A stretch of 64,000 nt of DNA from Cliona cf. orientalis (lineage: Eukaryota > Porifera > Demospongiae > Clionaida > Clionaidae). Numbering within the stretch: position 1 is the stretch's first letter; each line of letters begins with the position of its first letter. Under the pieces are notes generated by a model, which ran no database searches, was not told where the DNA came from, and was given only the letters and a program-made list of their open reading frames with translations. The stretch covers positions 2,418,001-2,482,000 of the forward strand of contig OZ005694.1 in NCBI GenBank assembly GCA_963930775.1. Reading direction: 5' to 3'. Position numbers and translations under genes: made by a program. Below, piece by piece: positions 58,101-64,000 of the stretch.

Positions 58101-58949
58101 CTTGGTGAATTTAAGAAAACAGCGGAAATGCTGCTTAGCTGTAAGAAGATGTCAGCCCTCTCTGCCTCAGCCATCTTACATCATTCTGATTCGGGCATCA
58201 GAACATTTCACTGTTCTCATAATTATACACCAGGACTGGTCACTTAGTTGTGTGCATGAGCAGAAGCACAAGGCCTGCATGCATTATGCATTGGTAGGCC
58301 CACTGCAAAAAGTGCTCTATTTGAGATGCATGTGGAATGTGTCCCTCAATATGAAGCACACTGAAGCAAATTTTTCTCTGAATTCGATCAATTTGATATG
58401 CTTATGAGTTGCTTAGATGCCTATATCTCATAACAATAACAATTATGGTGATTTCTGTGCTAATGACAATGACAATGATACGACCAATTACTTTATACCC
58501 TTTGCACATGCATGCTGGTTAATTAATGTACACCCTGTAACGAAAAATTGCTGTTGTAGGCCTCATTTGTAAGTGAGGTCAAGAGAGTAGCTACATTTGG
58601 TTATCCCTTCTGCCATCCTTATATATACAAAGAGAGGGGTGCGTGAGGCCAGCAATGGAATACCCACTGTCTCTACCATTCCTCCAAATCTTATAATAGG
58701 TTGGCTTATGTCATCCGATGAAGGTGTAGCTAATGATAGAAAATAATGGCTCAGTAGGAAAGTATTTTCTGATATTAGTTAATTTAGAATTAGTCAAAAT
58801 TGATCATCCTTGTAGCTGGAGTATTGTTGTCGTTGATTCTAATCTAGGAATGGTGATCTGCGAATATCCACTTACCTCGTCGAAAATTGTCAAGCAGATG
58901 TTAATGTGAAAGATAATATTGGATGGACCCCACTCCACCACGTCTGCAG
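43175..58949 (+). CDS. Ankyrin-repeat protein, first two coding exons (3'-incomplete)
   Basis: Exon 1, 43175-43326, starts MEKQLLAAIVAGDSDGVKRI and ends mid-codon at GMTPLHHACS before GTGAGT. Exon 2, 58848-58949, follows AATCTAG, restores the frame and reads NGDLRISTYLVENCQADVNV, KDNIGWTPLHHVCR, then GTAAGT. GMTPLHHACSNGDLRISTYL and IGWTPLHHVCR are ankyrin-repeat consensus (TPLHxA, a helix, then a loop with D-V-N). Joined, they give about 85 residues with one full repeat, an N-terminal degenerate repeat and the start of another, so the gene must run past 64000. Ankyrin repeats bind protein partners. The partner, and any C-terminal domain such as a kinase or death fold, is not visible. The 15.5-kb intron is packed with transposons. 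Confidence 0.85.
43620..43890. mobile_element. TAA-flanked MITE (PIF/Harbinger-like), copy 2
   Basis: TAA flanks; TIR GGCCAAATAAAATTG on the left and GGCCAAGCAAAATTG on the right (complemented), extending to tagtttctcatcc. Nested in the left terminal repeat of the ISL2EU-like element: the opposite repeat at about 47632 continues uninterrupted at that point. Confidence 0.8.
44178..46077 (+). pseudogene. YqaJ-type nuclease of the ISL2EU-like element, broken
   Basis: Pieces in order. About 44178-44368 starts MLNHNLSNQITDTLIWFAQD. About 44492-44735 and 45003-45110 read as one region split by a hAT-like MITE (…ASSNPAMW / NVDDITFVKHEFGNSKK). About 45188-45415 ends in RWQEERQC. A stop follows, then ITASKFGTVIKR and YPKVTGPVLALIWGQQHESD at about 45417-45560. 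About 45676-45833 has EVKCPYK and YYFQIQDQMAVTG. About 45850-46077 has FDETFWKSK and a stop. ITASKFG, the E-x-K of EVKCP and Q-x-Q-M-x-V-T are signature elements of YqaJ/lambda-exonuclease-type nucleases. A C run at about 45611-45630 and several stops and shifts break it. In intact relatives it presumably processes DNA ends for transposition. Confidence 0.78.
44734..45002. mobile_element. hAT-like MITE, perfect 8-bp duplication
   Basis: AATGTGGA at 44734-44741 and 44995-45002. Ends CAGTGGCGTAGCCAGGGG and TAGCTACGCCACTG. It interrupts the YqaJ remnant; removing it and one duplication rejoins the sequence. Confidence 0.88.
46173..47060 (-). pseudogene. DDE transposase (Tnp_4-like) of the ISL2EU-like element, broken
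   Basis: Minus-strand pieces. 47060-46815 reads FCIEDIADDDAVVRWYHG. After a shift comes FWFKVSQSTVSRIII, a helix-turn-helix-like segment, at about 46825-46780. Then 46772-46540 reads KFKDLNIWPSRQQV, YYPTTRCIIDAT, and joins directly to LRIHVERAIGRIKHY and KISDQIFFICC. In full-length relatives the IIDAT (first catalytic Asp) and HVERA (region of the last acidic residue) blocks are separated by over 100 residues, so the catalytic core has been deleted. The end continues beyond the nested MITE as LCNFTSPLCTK and stop at 46173. It faces the YqaJ remnant tail to tail, about 96 bp apart. Confidence 0.82.
46207..46538. mobile_element. hAT-like MITE, 5-bp duplication AAGAT
   Basis: AAGAT at 46207-46211 and 46534-46538. 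Ends CAGGGGAGGCGGA and the complement of CAGCCGCCCCTG. It has G-rich and C-rich inner ends. It splits the last codons of the transposase remnant. Confidence 0.8.
47947..48303. mobile_element. hAT-like MITE family C, copy 1, 5-bp duplication ATATC
   Basis: ATATC flanks (47947-47951, 48299-48303). Left end CAGGGGCGTAGCCAGGGGGA; right end TCCTGGCTATGCCCCTG. The interior matches 50666-51040 in the opposite orientation, for example tcgagctatgcctcgatcga. Confidence 0.88.
48563..49232. mobile_element. MITE abutting the ISL2EU-like end
   Basis: Left TTAGCGTAATGTGCCAATTA then CCGACA; right, complemented, AATAGCGTAAAGTGCCAATT then ATCGACA. TA lies at both sides, and the left TA may be shared with the ISL2EU-like element. 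An 84-codon frame inside is unsupported. Confidence 0.7.
49603..49860. mobile_element. MITE with ~37-bp near-perfect TIRs, TA target
   Basis: TATGTGGCAGTCACAGGTAG continuing through AAAACGTACATTATTCC, repeated inverted at the right end. TA flanks at 49603-49604 and 49859-49860. About 254 bp, no gene. Confidence 0.85.
50259..50572 (+). CDS. Unrecognised small two-exon gene, 74 codons
   Basis: Exon 1, 50259-50400, starts MECRRYDRSSGYEIGTRPG and continues FLDIYALPWIKNMVESGNG, ALYEPCAN, then a GTATGT donor. Exon 2, 50490-50572, follows TCTGTGCAG, restores frame and reads FPGGIADPTFDAIFEHFCTR, KTGKCS, then TAA. Phase agreement and the balanced residue mix make this more than chance. The start could instead be a spliced exon, since TAG directly precedes AAGCTGCCG in frame. 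I recognise no family. It lies inside the large ankyrin intron on the same strand, so it may be an alternative terminal exon pair, a nested gene or a gene relic. Confidence 0.5.
50661..51045. mobile_element. hAT-like MITE family C, copy 2, 5-bp duplication AAACT
   Basis: AAACT at 50661-50665 and 51041-51045. Ends CAGGGGCGTAGCCAGGATTT and CCCCCCTGGCTACGCCCCTG. Inverted relative to 47952-48298. Confidence 0.9.
51046..52037. other. Ankyrin intron tract, no gene seen
   Basis: Mixed sequence. 52010-52045 (gtcatgttaagtcctgccca, gtggtgtagtag) recurs at about 56185-56218, which marks a dispersed repeat. Frames at 51798-52094 are overlapping on both strands and unsupported. Confidence 0.45.
52038..52401. 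mobile_element. hAT-like MITE, 5-bp duplication AGTAG
   Basis: AGTAG at 52038-52042 and 52397-52401. Ends CAGTGGCAGATCCAGAGGGG and CCTGGATCCACCCCTG. Confidence 0.8.
52574..52834. mobile_element. hAT-like MITE, ACTAA/ACTAG flanks
   Basis: Ends CAGGGGCGGATGCAGGATG and CCTGGATCCACCACTG; 5-bp flanks with one mismatch. Related to the AGTAG element by its right end. Confidence 0.65.
53092..54240. repeat. Compound tandem satellite, ~400- and ~166-bp units
   Basis: Units start with cacaggaaaaatgtgtttcc (about 53090, 53495, 53660, 53829). The first and last are about 400 bp. The middle two are about 166 bp and lack the internal stretch from atcttgataaaagacaatac to ttaaatttctagtataatc. All four share ccttaaacaggaacaccttt and tcagtacttggttttagaat. 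Confidence 0.85.
54241..54669. other. AT-rich tract, no gene seen
   Basis: No domain, repeat or RNA gene recognised. Confidence 0.4.
54670..55185 (-). CDS. Unrecognised protein, two C-terminal exons
   Basis: Minus-strand exons 55185-55083 (GSKKISPCDLPHGIKAEVV, EENNLYR) and 55012-54670 (CLSIEIHGTDYRRGCWLMIG, PKFGKIVDIF, stop). They join in phase (AG|gtatgt ... tgcag|G). The second exon's I-x-G-x-x-Y-R-x-G-x-x-x-x-I, followed by 'FGKI.DI', looks like a conserved module I have seen in repetitive sponge ORFs, possibly transposon-derived, but I cannot name it. Earlier exons are not identified. It lies downstream of the tyrosine-recombinase remnant on the same strand, so both could belong to one element. 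Confidence 0.5.
55357..55399. repeat. Perfect 18-bp inverted repeat with 7-nt loop
   Basis: CTTCATTTTTAGGGTGTA, then cagtgca, then the exact complement. Lies between the two minus-strand ORFs. It could be a MITE terminus, a hairpin insertion or a terminator-like structure. Confidence 0.9.
55461..55940 (-). CDS. Tyrosine recombinase C-terminal part (Crypton-like)
   Basis: A 143-codon minus frame open for several codons further upstream (PLDPSKPWFS). Residues ~25-70: GKTNHSLRVTGATRMYNSSI, then IQTGHQSVEALRVYERSS. HSLR (His/Arg), TGHQS (second His) and the Tyr of RVYERSS are in the order of the tyrosine-recombinase catalytic box. The N-terminal Arg box and DNA-binding arm are missing, so it is a fragment. 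Crypton-derived and KIAA1958-type proteins share 'HSLRxTGAT...TGHxS...YER'. The C-terminal tail is low complexity. Probably an immobile relic, perhaps an exon of a larger spliced recombinase. Confidence 0.7.
56019..56150. repeat. Partial dispersed repeat with (GTCC)n
   Basis: aaccctcgccgcaaagcgta, ggcggagggttactgcaatc, then gtccgtccgtccgtccgttt and more. Resembles the left part of 3945-4494. Confidence 0.6.
56335..57340. mobile_element. TTAA MITE family T, copy 2
   Basis: TTAA at 56335-56338 and 57337-57340. Nearly identical to 34356-35372 across about 1 kb, with scattered substitutions (for example gacatcgg for gatatcgg, cgatcgagg for cgatggagg) and a shorter A run. Right TIR has two changes. 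Confidence 0.9.
57341..58847. other. Ankyrin intron tract, no gene seen
   Basis: Ordinary AT-rich intron up to exon 2. Frames at 57609-57884 (minus) and 58102-58407 (plus) have no domain or splice support. Confidence 0.45.
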
Positions 58950-59538
58950 GTAAGTTGTCAATTGTACAGTTATCTAGAAAGTAATTGTACAGATCCGTAA
59001 TTGGTGTTGATCTGCATGTAAGTAAGTATTTACATCATAATTGTTCTGAATTATTTTTCATTAGTCAGTAATAGAGGATCACTTGAAGGCTGCATGTATC
59101 TCTGGCTATAGCATTACAAATTGACCTAGGCAATCATGTCAGTCGTGGCACTAGCTACTGGCACAAGTACTATTTTTCTTAGATAGACCATACAAAATTC
59201 AGGAAGATGGACACTAACATGTAGCTACCAATTTTTGGTGAAGTAGCTTCATTCATAAGACAATATAATATTGTCCAAGTCATTACGGAGGTATACCAGG
59301 GGCGGATCTTTGGGGAGGGGGGAGGGGTTCACTTCCCCCTCTCCCTAAATCATTCTGAGCAGCCCCTTGGTGACACTAGCATGCAAGCTACTAGCTTGGC
59401 ATAGTAGCTGCCGCTGTGTGGTTAGCAGCAGACACGCTGTGTAGCATGAAATTATTGGTCTAAACCAACAGGTGATGCACGGTGGTTAGTGGTACAACCA
59501 TAAAGAGTCAGCCGTGGTGCATGGTGTGATATATTATA

Positions 59539-60388
59539 TAGCGTAAGTCATCAATAGTCGACCACCTTTTATTGTCGACTGATATCTACTATACGGTGGT
59601 CTCGGGTGTGGTCGCGTTTTGCCATGCACTATGAACGTATGGCGATGGTTAGTCTCGTGCCCAGCCCCTCCTACGCAAAAAGGGAGAAAGGGTCTGGTGA
59701 AAAGGGTCGCACTACCGTGTCCCTCTGGAATGCAATAATTGGCGTTTTGGTGTGCGTTAAATAAGAAATAAACCATACCGTGCGCGCGCATAGCTATATA
59801 TAGCTATAGGTCGGGCGCATGCGTGCAATAGATGATTACATTCCAATAGTCATGTGACTACGCTACTGCAATCTGATTGGCCACGTACGATTTTCAATGT
59901 GGGGACACGGTAGTACGACCCTTTTCACCAGACCCTTTCTCTCTTTTTGCGTAGGAGGGGCTGGGCACGAGACTAGGCGATGGTATTGATTTTGTGCATC
60001 CTGCGTATATAAAAGTTTCACTCAATATAAAAACTTAATATTTGTGATAATAGTAAGTAATAATCATGATGAAAGTATTATTTTAAGTATCTACTACTTG
60101 CATGCACATTTATTATAAAAACCGGCGATCGGTCGACATTAGCGCTGTTACAAATTACTGCATGGGCGGTCGACAACAGGTGGAAACGGTCGCCAATTCA
60201 TAAAATCATGGGTCTAGCATACTTGCTCATAGTGACCTGCAGAAACAAGAGTAATACATGGTAAGTGGTCGTTTAATAGACAAATGAATTATCTACCGGA
60301 TGGTGTTTGTTCGAGGCTCATAGCATATACAGAGCCCGAATTACAGTCACGAACGTCTTAGACGGTCGAGAGTTGATGACTTACGCTA
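59539..60388. mobile_element. ~850-bp element with TAGCGTAAGTCATCAA ends
   Basis: Left TAGCGTAAGTCATCAATAGT then CGACC; right, complemented, TAGCGTAAGTCATCAACTCT then CGACC. gtcgac/cggtcg motifs occur through the interior. A MULE-like MITE is nested at 59650-59975. Target duplication not resolved. Confidence 0.65.
59641..59984. mobile_element. MULE-like MITE, 74-bp TIRs, perfect 9-bp duplication
   Basis: GGCGATGGT at 59641-59649 and 59976-59984 flanks TAGTCTCGTGCCCAGCCCCT at the left. Its complement at the right continues inverted for about 74 bp with few mismatches. Long TIRs with a 9-bp duplication fit Mutator-like elements. Confidence 0.88.
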
Positions 60389-60794
60389 CTTGGTTTGAAG
60401 ACTGCTACTGCATGCACTCAGATTGGCACATCAAACAAGAGACCATGTCCCTGGTGACAAAGGTAGCAGAAGTAAGATCTAGGGAGGGTGTCTGTTACTG
60501 AACTGCAACGATAGCAAGCACTTGAACAACAAGAAAATCACACTGTGCCAAGTGTTCCTTCTATTGACCTTGGGTTCATGGGATACATATCCAAAAATTT
60601 GCAGTCTCCTTGCAGGCTACATTTGAAATAATATTATTTCAGATTTTTGGGGGTGATTGAGTGGGAGTGCATTATTATTGTGGTGTGATGTTAGCAACCT
60701 GGCCAGAAGCTGTTAGTCTCAGTTGAAGACTCTTGATTCACTATTGTGTCATCTAAAGTAAGAGTTGTCTATTGCTGTCTGGGTCATACTAGTT
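60389..60794. other. No gene seen
   Basis: Downstream ankyrin intron sequence with no recognised feature. Confidence 0.4.
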
Positions 60795-61365
60795 AACCCT
60801 TGGCGCATTCACGAGGGGTACGGTCGTTGTTCCGTGTGTGTGTGAGTGTGTATGTATGTGTGTCTGTTACCACGCCAGCTGCTACATGCCTGGTTTATAC
60901 GATGTAAACAAGGTACTGTTAGGCTTTTTATGGCATTTTCAAAGTAGCTATGCATTAATACTTATGTGGATTTCGTTGAAAATGCTTCATTCACAAGTTC
61001 TGACGACATTTGCTGACCACCATGGCCTTCACTTCTTGACGACCTCTTGATCGATAAACAAGAGAGCTATGGTTTTATTTCAAGATTAGTAGTGTATAGC
61101 TCTAGAGATAGTTCTTATAACTTGACTGACTCATCACTGATCTCAGTAGGCTATCAACTGCACTTCTTGGCTTTACTTTGTACTAGATCTGCTGATCTGG
61201 CATGCATGTGGTACTATTATGTAATTACGTGCAATCCGTATTAGTGCATTCTTGTGGTTACTCTCTACAACCAGAACTGTACAATGTACAGTAATGGTGT
61301 TGCTTTGCTTTACAAATTTGCAACGTGCAAACTAGATATAGCTATTGTAATGCACTGAGGGTTTT
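60795..61365. repeat. Dispersed ~570-bp repeat, second full copy
   Basis: Begins AACCCTTGGCGC and ends TGAGGGTTTTG; (TG)n near the left. Internal blocks shared with 3945-4494 include cttgactgactcatcactga and tagtgcattcttgtgg. Confidence 0.65.
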
Positions 61366-62054
61366 GCACTATAGTGCTTCATTGTAATCATGCATGTTGT
61401 CATTGGTATAAATCTTCCCATTCCATCATGTGTGACTGTCATTCAGTTCTTAACCCAGAATCATTGCTTTAGCTTACAAACTAGCGACAACAGATAGGTT
61501 TGATGAGAGAGTAGGTTTGCATTGTAATACCAACAATGACTGCATAATATGGAAAAGTATTCTGTTACTAGCCGAGCCGCATCCATAATTCTTTTTAAGC
61601 TTAGACTATATATAATAGCTACATGTATGAACTTTTTGAGTAGGATTAATAAATAGTGCTATCAAATTAGTGAACTCTAGTAAAACTACGTATATTCAAG
61701 AACTTGAGCTAAAAGTGTAGGGGGGCGTAACTGCGGGATTCTATGGTAGTATTAAGGGGCATGCATCCTCAAGATAATAGTAGAGTTACAGTTAGTGAGT
61801 ACAGAGTGTACAATTTTCTGCTGGCTTCACCATTGTAGCATGGTTTCAAACGGCTACTTTTGACTGTTTCCAATTCAGTTAGGAATGAATTTAATCTCAC
61901 ATGCTCGGTCATGTGCATAAAATTTTATGTGTGTGGGAGGAACACTACCTCATTGACAAGTGCATATATGAATTTAAAAGCTTCAATACACACAAACAAG
62001 TCAGCACCTCAGTATTTTTGTTATAGCTACTTAGCAAGGCTCTCTCAGGTCATT

Positions 62055-62405
62055 AATCCATGGCGCATGCGCGAGGATTACGGTAGTTGTTTTGTGTGTG
62101 TTTCTGTCTGTCTGTTACCACACTAACTGCTACATACCTCGTTTGCAAGTCCAAACTGCGGTGTTATAAGGTTCCTTATGGCGTTCCAAATGCATGATTT
62201 GTGTGGATTTCGCAGAGAACGCTTTGTTTGCTAGTTTTGGTGTCATTTGCTGATTCTAAGCTTTTTGACTTCTCCAATCCTGGCCAACTGACTTTACATA
62301 TAGATTGAACATTGGACGTGTCGTGCTATATACGTCATATAGGCCTAAAAGTTCTATAGCCAGCTGCCTAGTACATGTATGTCCTTACCATAAACGCTGA
62401 GGGTT
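62055..62405. repeat. Dispersed repeat, shorter third copy
   Basis: aatccatggcgcatgcgcga, ggattacggtagtt, (TCTG)n, ttaccacactaactgctaca; ends acgctgagggtt. Confidence 0.6.
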
Positions 62406-62568
62406 TGGCACCAGTGGTGTTCATATTGCCATGCTGGAGTTGTTTACACTGCCTGTGGAGTAGCTTGACTACCATCCTGTGAGTGATAGCTTAGGTTGGC
62501 CCTGTTCAGCTTATCCTCAGAATAACCATTGTGCATGACATCACCAAGAGGCAAACATAGGCGTCGGA

Positions 62569-62571
<3 letters not shown>

Positions 62572-62611
<40 letters not shown>
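62572..62611. repeat. Run of 40 G
   Basis: Follows 'aggcgtcggaacc', a hAT-like end motif, and precedes 'gatgccccc'. The exact length may be affected by sequencing or assembly. Confidence 0.95.
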
Positions 62612-62612
<1 letters not shown>

Positions 62613-62857
62613 TGCCCCCACTTTTTCAGGCTGACACACCCACTCTTGCCTTGTGCTAAGCAAAAACAGTGAACTTGTCAATTTTACCAGTCTTCTGTCA
62701 GCTCTGAGTCAAAATCATGCTAGTTTCTTTGCTGCTCTCCTTGAAATCGACTGTTTTTTCCTGTTATCCATCGTTGTTTCTTCATTTTCGCCATCGTATC
62801 ACGAACGCGTTACCGTTAATTAGTGGGCGTGGCTTAACATTTTGCGCGCGCGAAGTA

Positions 62858-63259
62858 CTAACTCATAGTTGCCAACCTCCTGAGTTTGCTTGCCGGGACA
62901 TGCTGCTCTATACATGTGCCACACCCCCATCACTACCTACGCCCACCTCAAATTTCTCTAATAAAACGAAAATCATGGGTGTGGTTGAAATTTGGATCGT
63001 TAGTTTAGTAGTACTGAGCTGAAGATCATGAAAGATCTTGTCTGTTTGGGACTTTTACAGGCTAGAAAATGTCAAAATTGAGTGTTATTCTGCAAGTTTG
63101 TAATGATAATATTGTCTATCAAATGTTTTTGTGGTACTTTTGGGCTTTGTCGGGACATTCCTTTGATGAAAGTGTCAGGCTGTCGGGCGGGACAGTGAAA
63201 ACAGCCTCAAAATCGTGATTGTCCCGCTCAAATCGGGACTGTTGGCAACTATGCTAACT
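62858..63259. mobile_element. MITE with CATAGTTGCCAAC ends, 6-bp duplication
   Basis: CTAACT at 62858-62863 and 63254-63259 flank CATAGTTGCCAAC and its complement. tgccgggac / gtcccgctc lie further in. About 390 bp. Confidence 0.75.
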
Positions 63260-64000
63260 CCTGGCCCCCTCACATTCAAAATGCTTCCGGCAAGTAATTA
63301 TTAGGCATTTGCAGTTAGAGAAATGATTGTTCTACATTAATTACGGTGGAACCTCATTGTGTAGTCTTGTAGAGATACAGTGGCTAAGGTTCACCACTAC
63401 ATAATAATATTATGTGTACATAAAGATGATGCTATGACTGTTAATAGCAGTAAATGCCATGCAAAATATCACATGATGAATAGTGTCATGTAGAGCGAAG
63501 AATGCGTTTGACATGTCTTTTCTTTTCTCCATTAATTTTTATCAGTATTTGGGGGTGGGGGGGTGGGGGGAGGGAGTATGCCAGCATCACTACTTGATTG
63601 TGCATTATTTATGCATTTTTCCATCGTCTATATGCTTATGAGAGGACCTGATTCCACATCCATATAAATATCACTAACTTTTTATGACATGGGTTATGGT
63701 GTTAACAACTGTCTAGCAACAGGTAGTCTCATCTGATTCTAGTACTGATGTTTCTTAATATCACTGAGAAGTTTCAGTTTTATCTTAATCCTTGATTTTT
63801 TCCAGTGATCCTGTTGTGCTGCAATCACAATAACTGTATGCATAGATGTGACCCTCCACAACAAAACCAACCATATATATATATATATATATATATTGTG
63901 CTGGATATCAATCTGAGATACAGACCTATTTAGTAGTTGCCCAAGGTGATAATCATCATTTTTCACTTTTTGGCATATAGATCGATAGAGGAATCATTCC
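63260..64000. other. Tail of window, no gene seen
   Basis: Contains a G-rich run at about 63549-63575 and a (TA)n run at 63873-63896. No ankyrin exon was recognised here, so exon 3 lies further right. Confidence 0.5.

Noticed and set aside
1..64000. tRNA, rRNA or bacterial operon
   Set aside because: No tRNA cloverleaf or rRNA signature noticed on reading; gene structure is eukaryotic. A tRNA/rRNA scan would settle this.

Overview
This looks like an animal nuclear genome, most likely a demosponge and probably close to Amphimedon queenslandica. That placement is inference: the window is AT-rich, its genes have many short GT-AG introns, it carries a metazoan receptor tyrosine kinase whose cysteine-containing ectodomain I associate with sponge kinases, and TA, TTAA, hAT-type and other small transposons are dense. 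There are no operons, ribosome binding sites or CRISPR loci.

Layout. (1) 130-14749, plus strand: the 3' part of a receptor tyrosine kinase gene. Twelve exons join with consistent phases and give ectodomain, one membrane helix and a complete kinase domain. Its introns hold MITEs, a small foldback and an antisense 5'-truncated LINE. Just downstream (15146-15985) is a decayed second kinase copy. (2) 16300-18760: minisatellites and the edge of a 59-bp satellite. (3) 18761-29688: a 10.9-kb inverted structure inserted in that satellite with an apparent 4-bp AATA duplication. Each ~5-kb arm has an outer terminal repeat, an array of hairpin-forming GGCTTAG/CTAAGCC units, a unique spacer, and a ~3.5-4-kb array of degenerate ~190-bp repeats. 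The arms meet at a ~0.8-kb core with a TTTGGG tract. It has no convincing gene. (4) 29689-30870: the same satellite resumes. (5) 31911-34219: two MITEs. (6) 34344-38568: a possible unclassified DNA transposon with two convergent gene remnants, itself carrying a 1-kb TTAA MITE that recurs almost identically at 56335-57340. (7) 43175-58949 and beyond: the first two coding exons of an ankyrin-repeat gene, separated by a 15.5-kb intron. That intron contains an ISL2EU-like transposon (43403-48562: YqaJ nuclease remnant plus convergent DDE transposase remnant), several hAT-like MITEs with 5- or 8-bp duplications, a small unrecognised two-exon gene, a compound satellite, and a tyrosine-recombinase remnant. 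(8) 58950-64000: further MITEs (one MULE-like with a 9-bp duplication) and dispersed repeats.

Only the kinase gene and the ankyrin gene are clear host genes. The rest is mostly mobile DNA in nested layers, which gives a relative insertion order in several places. All exon models come from reading frames, splice dinucleotides and phase; no transcript or database evidence was available.
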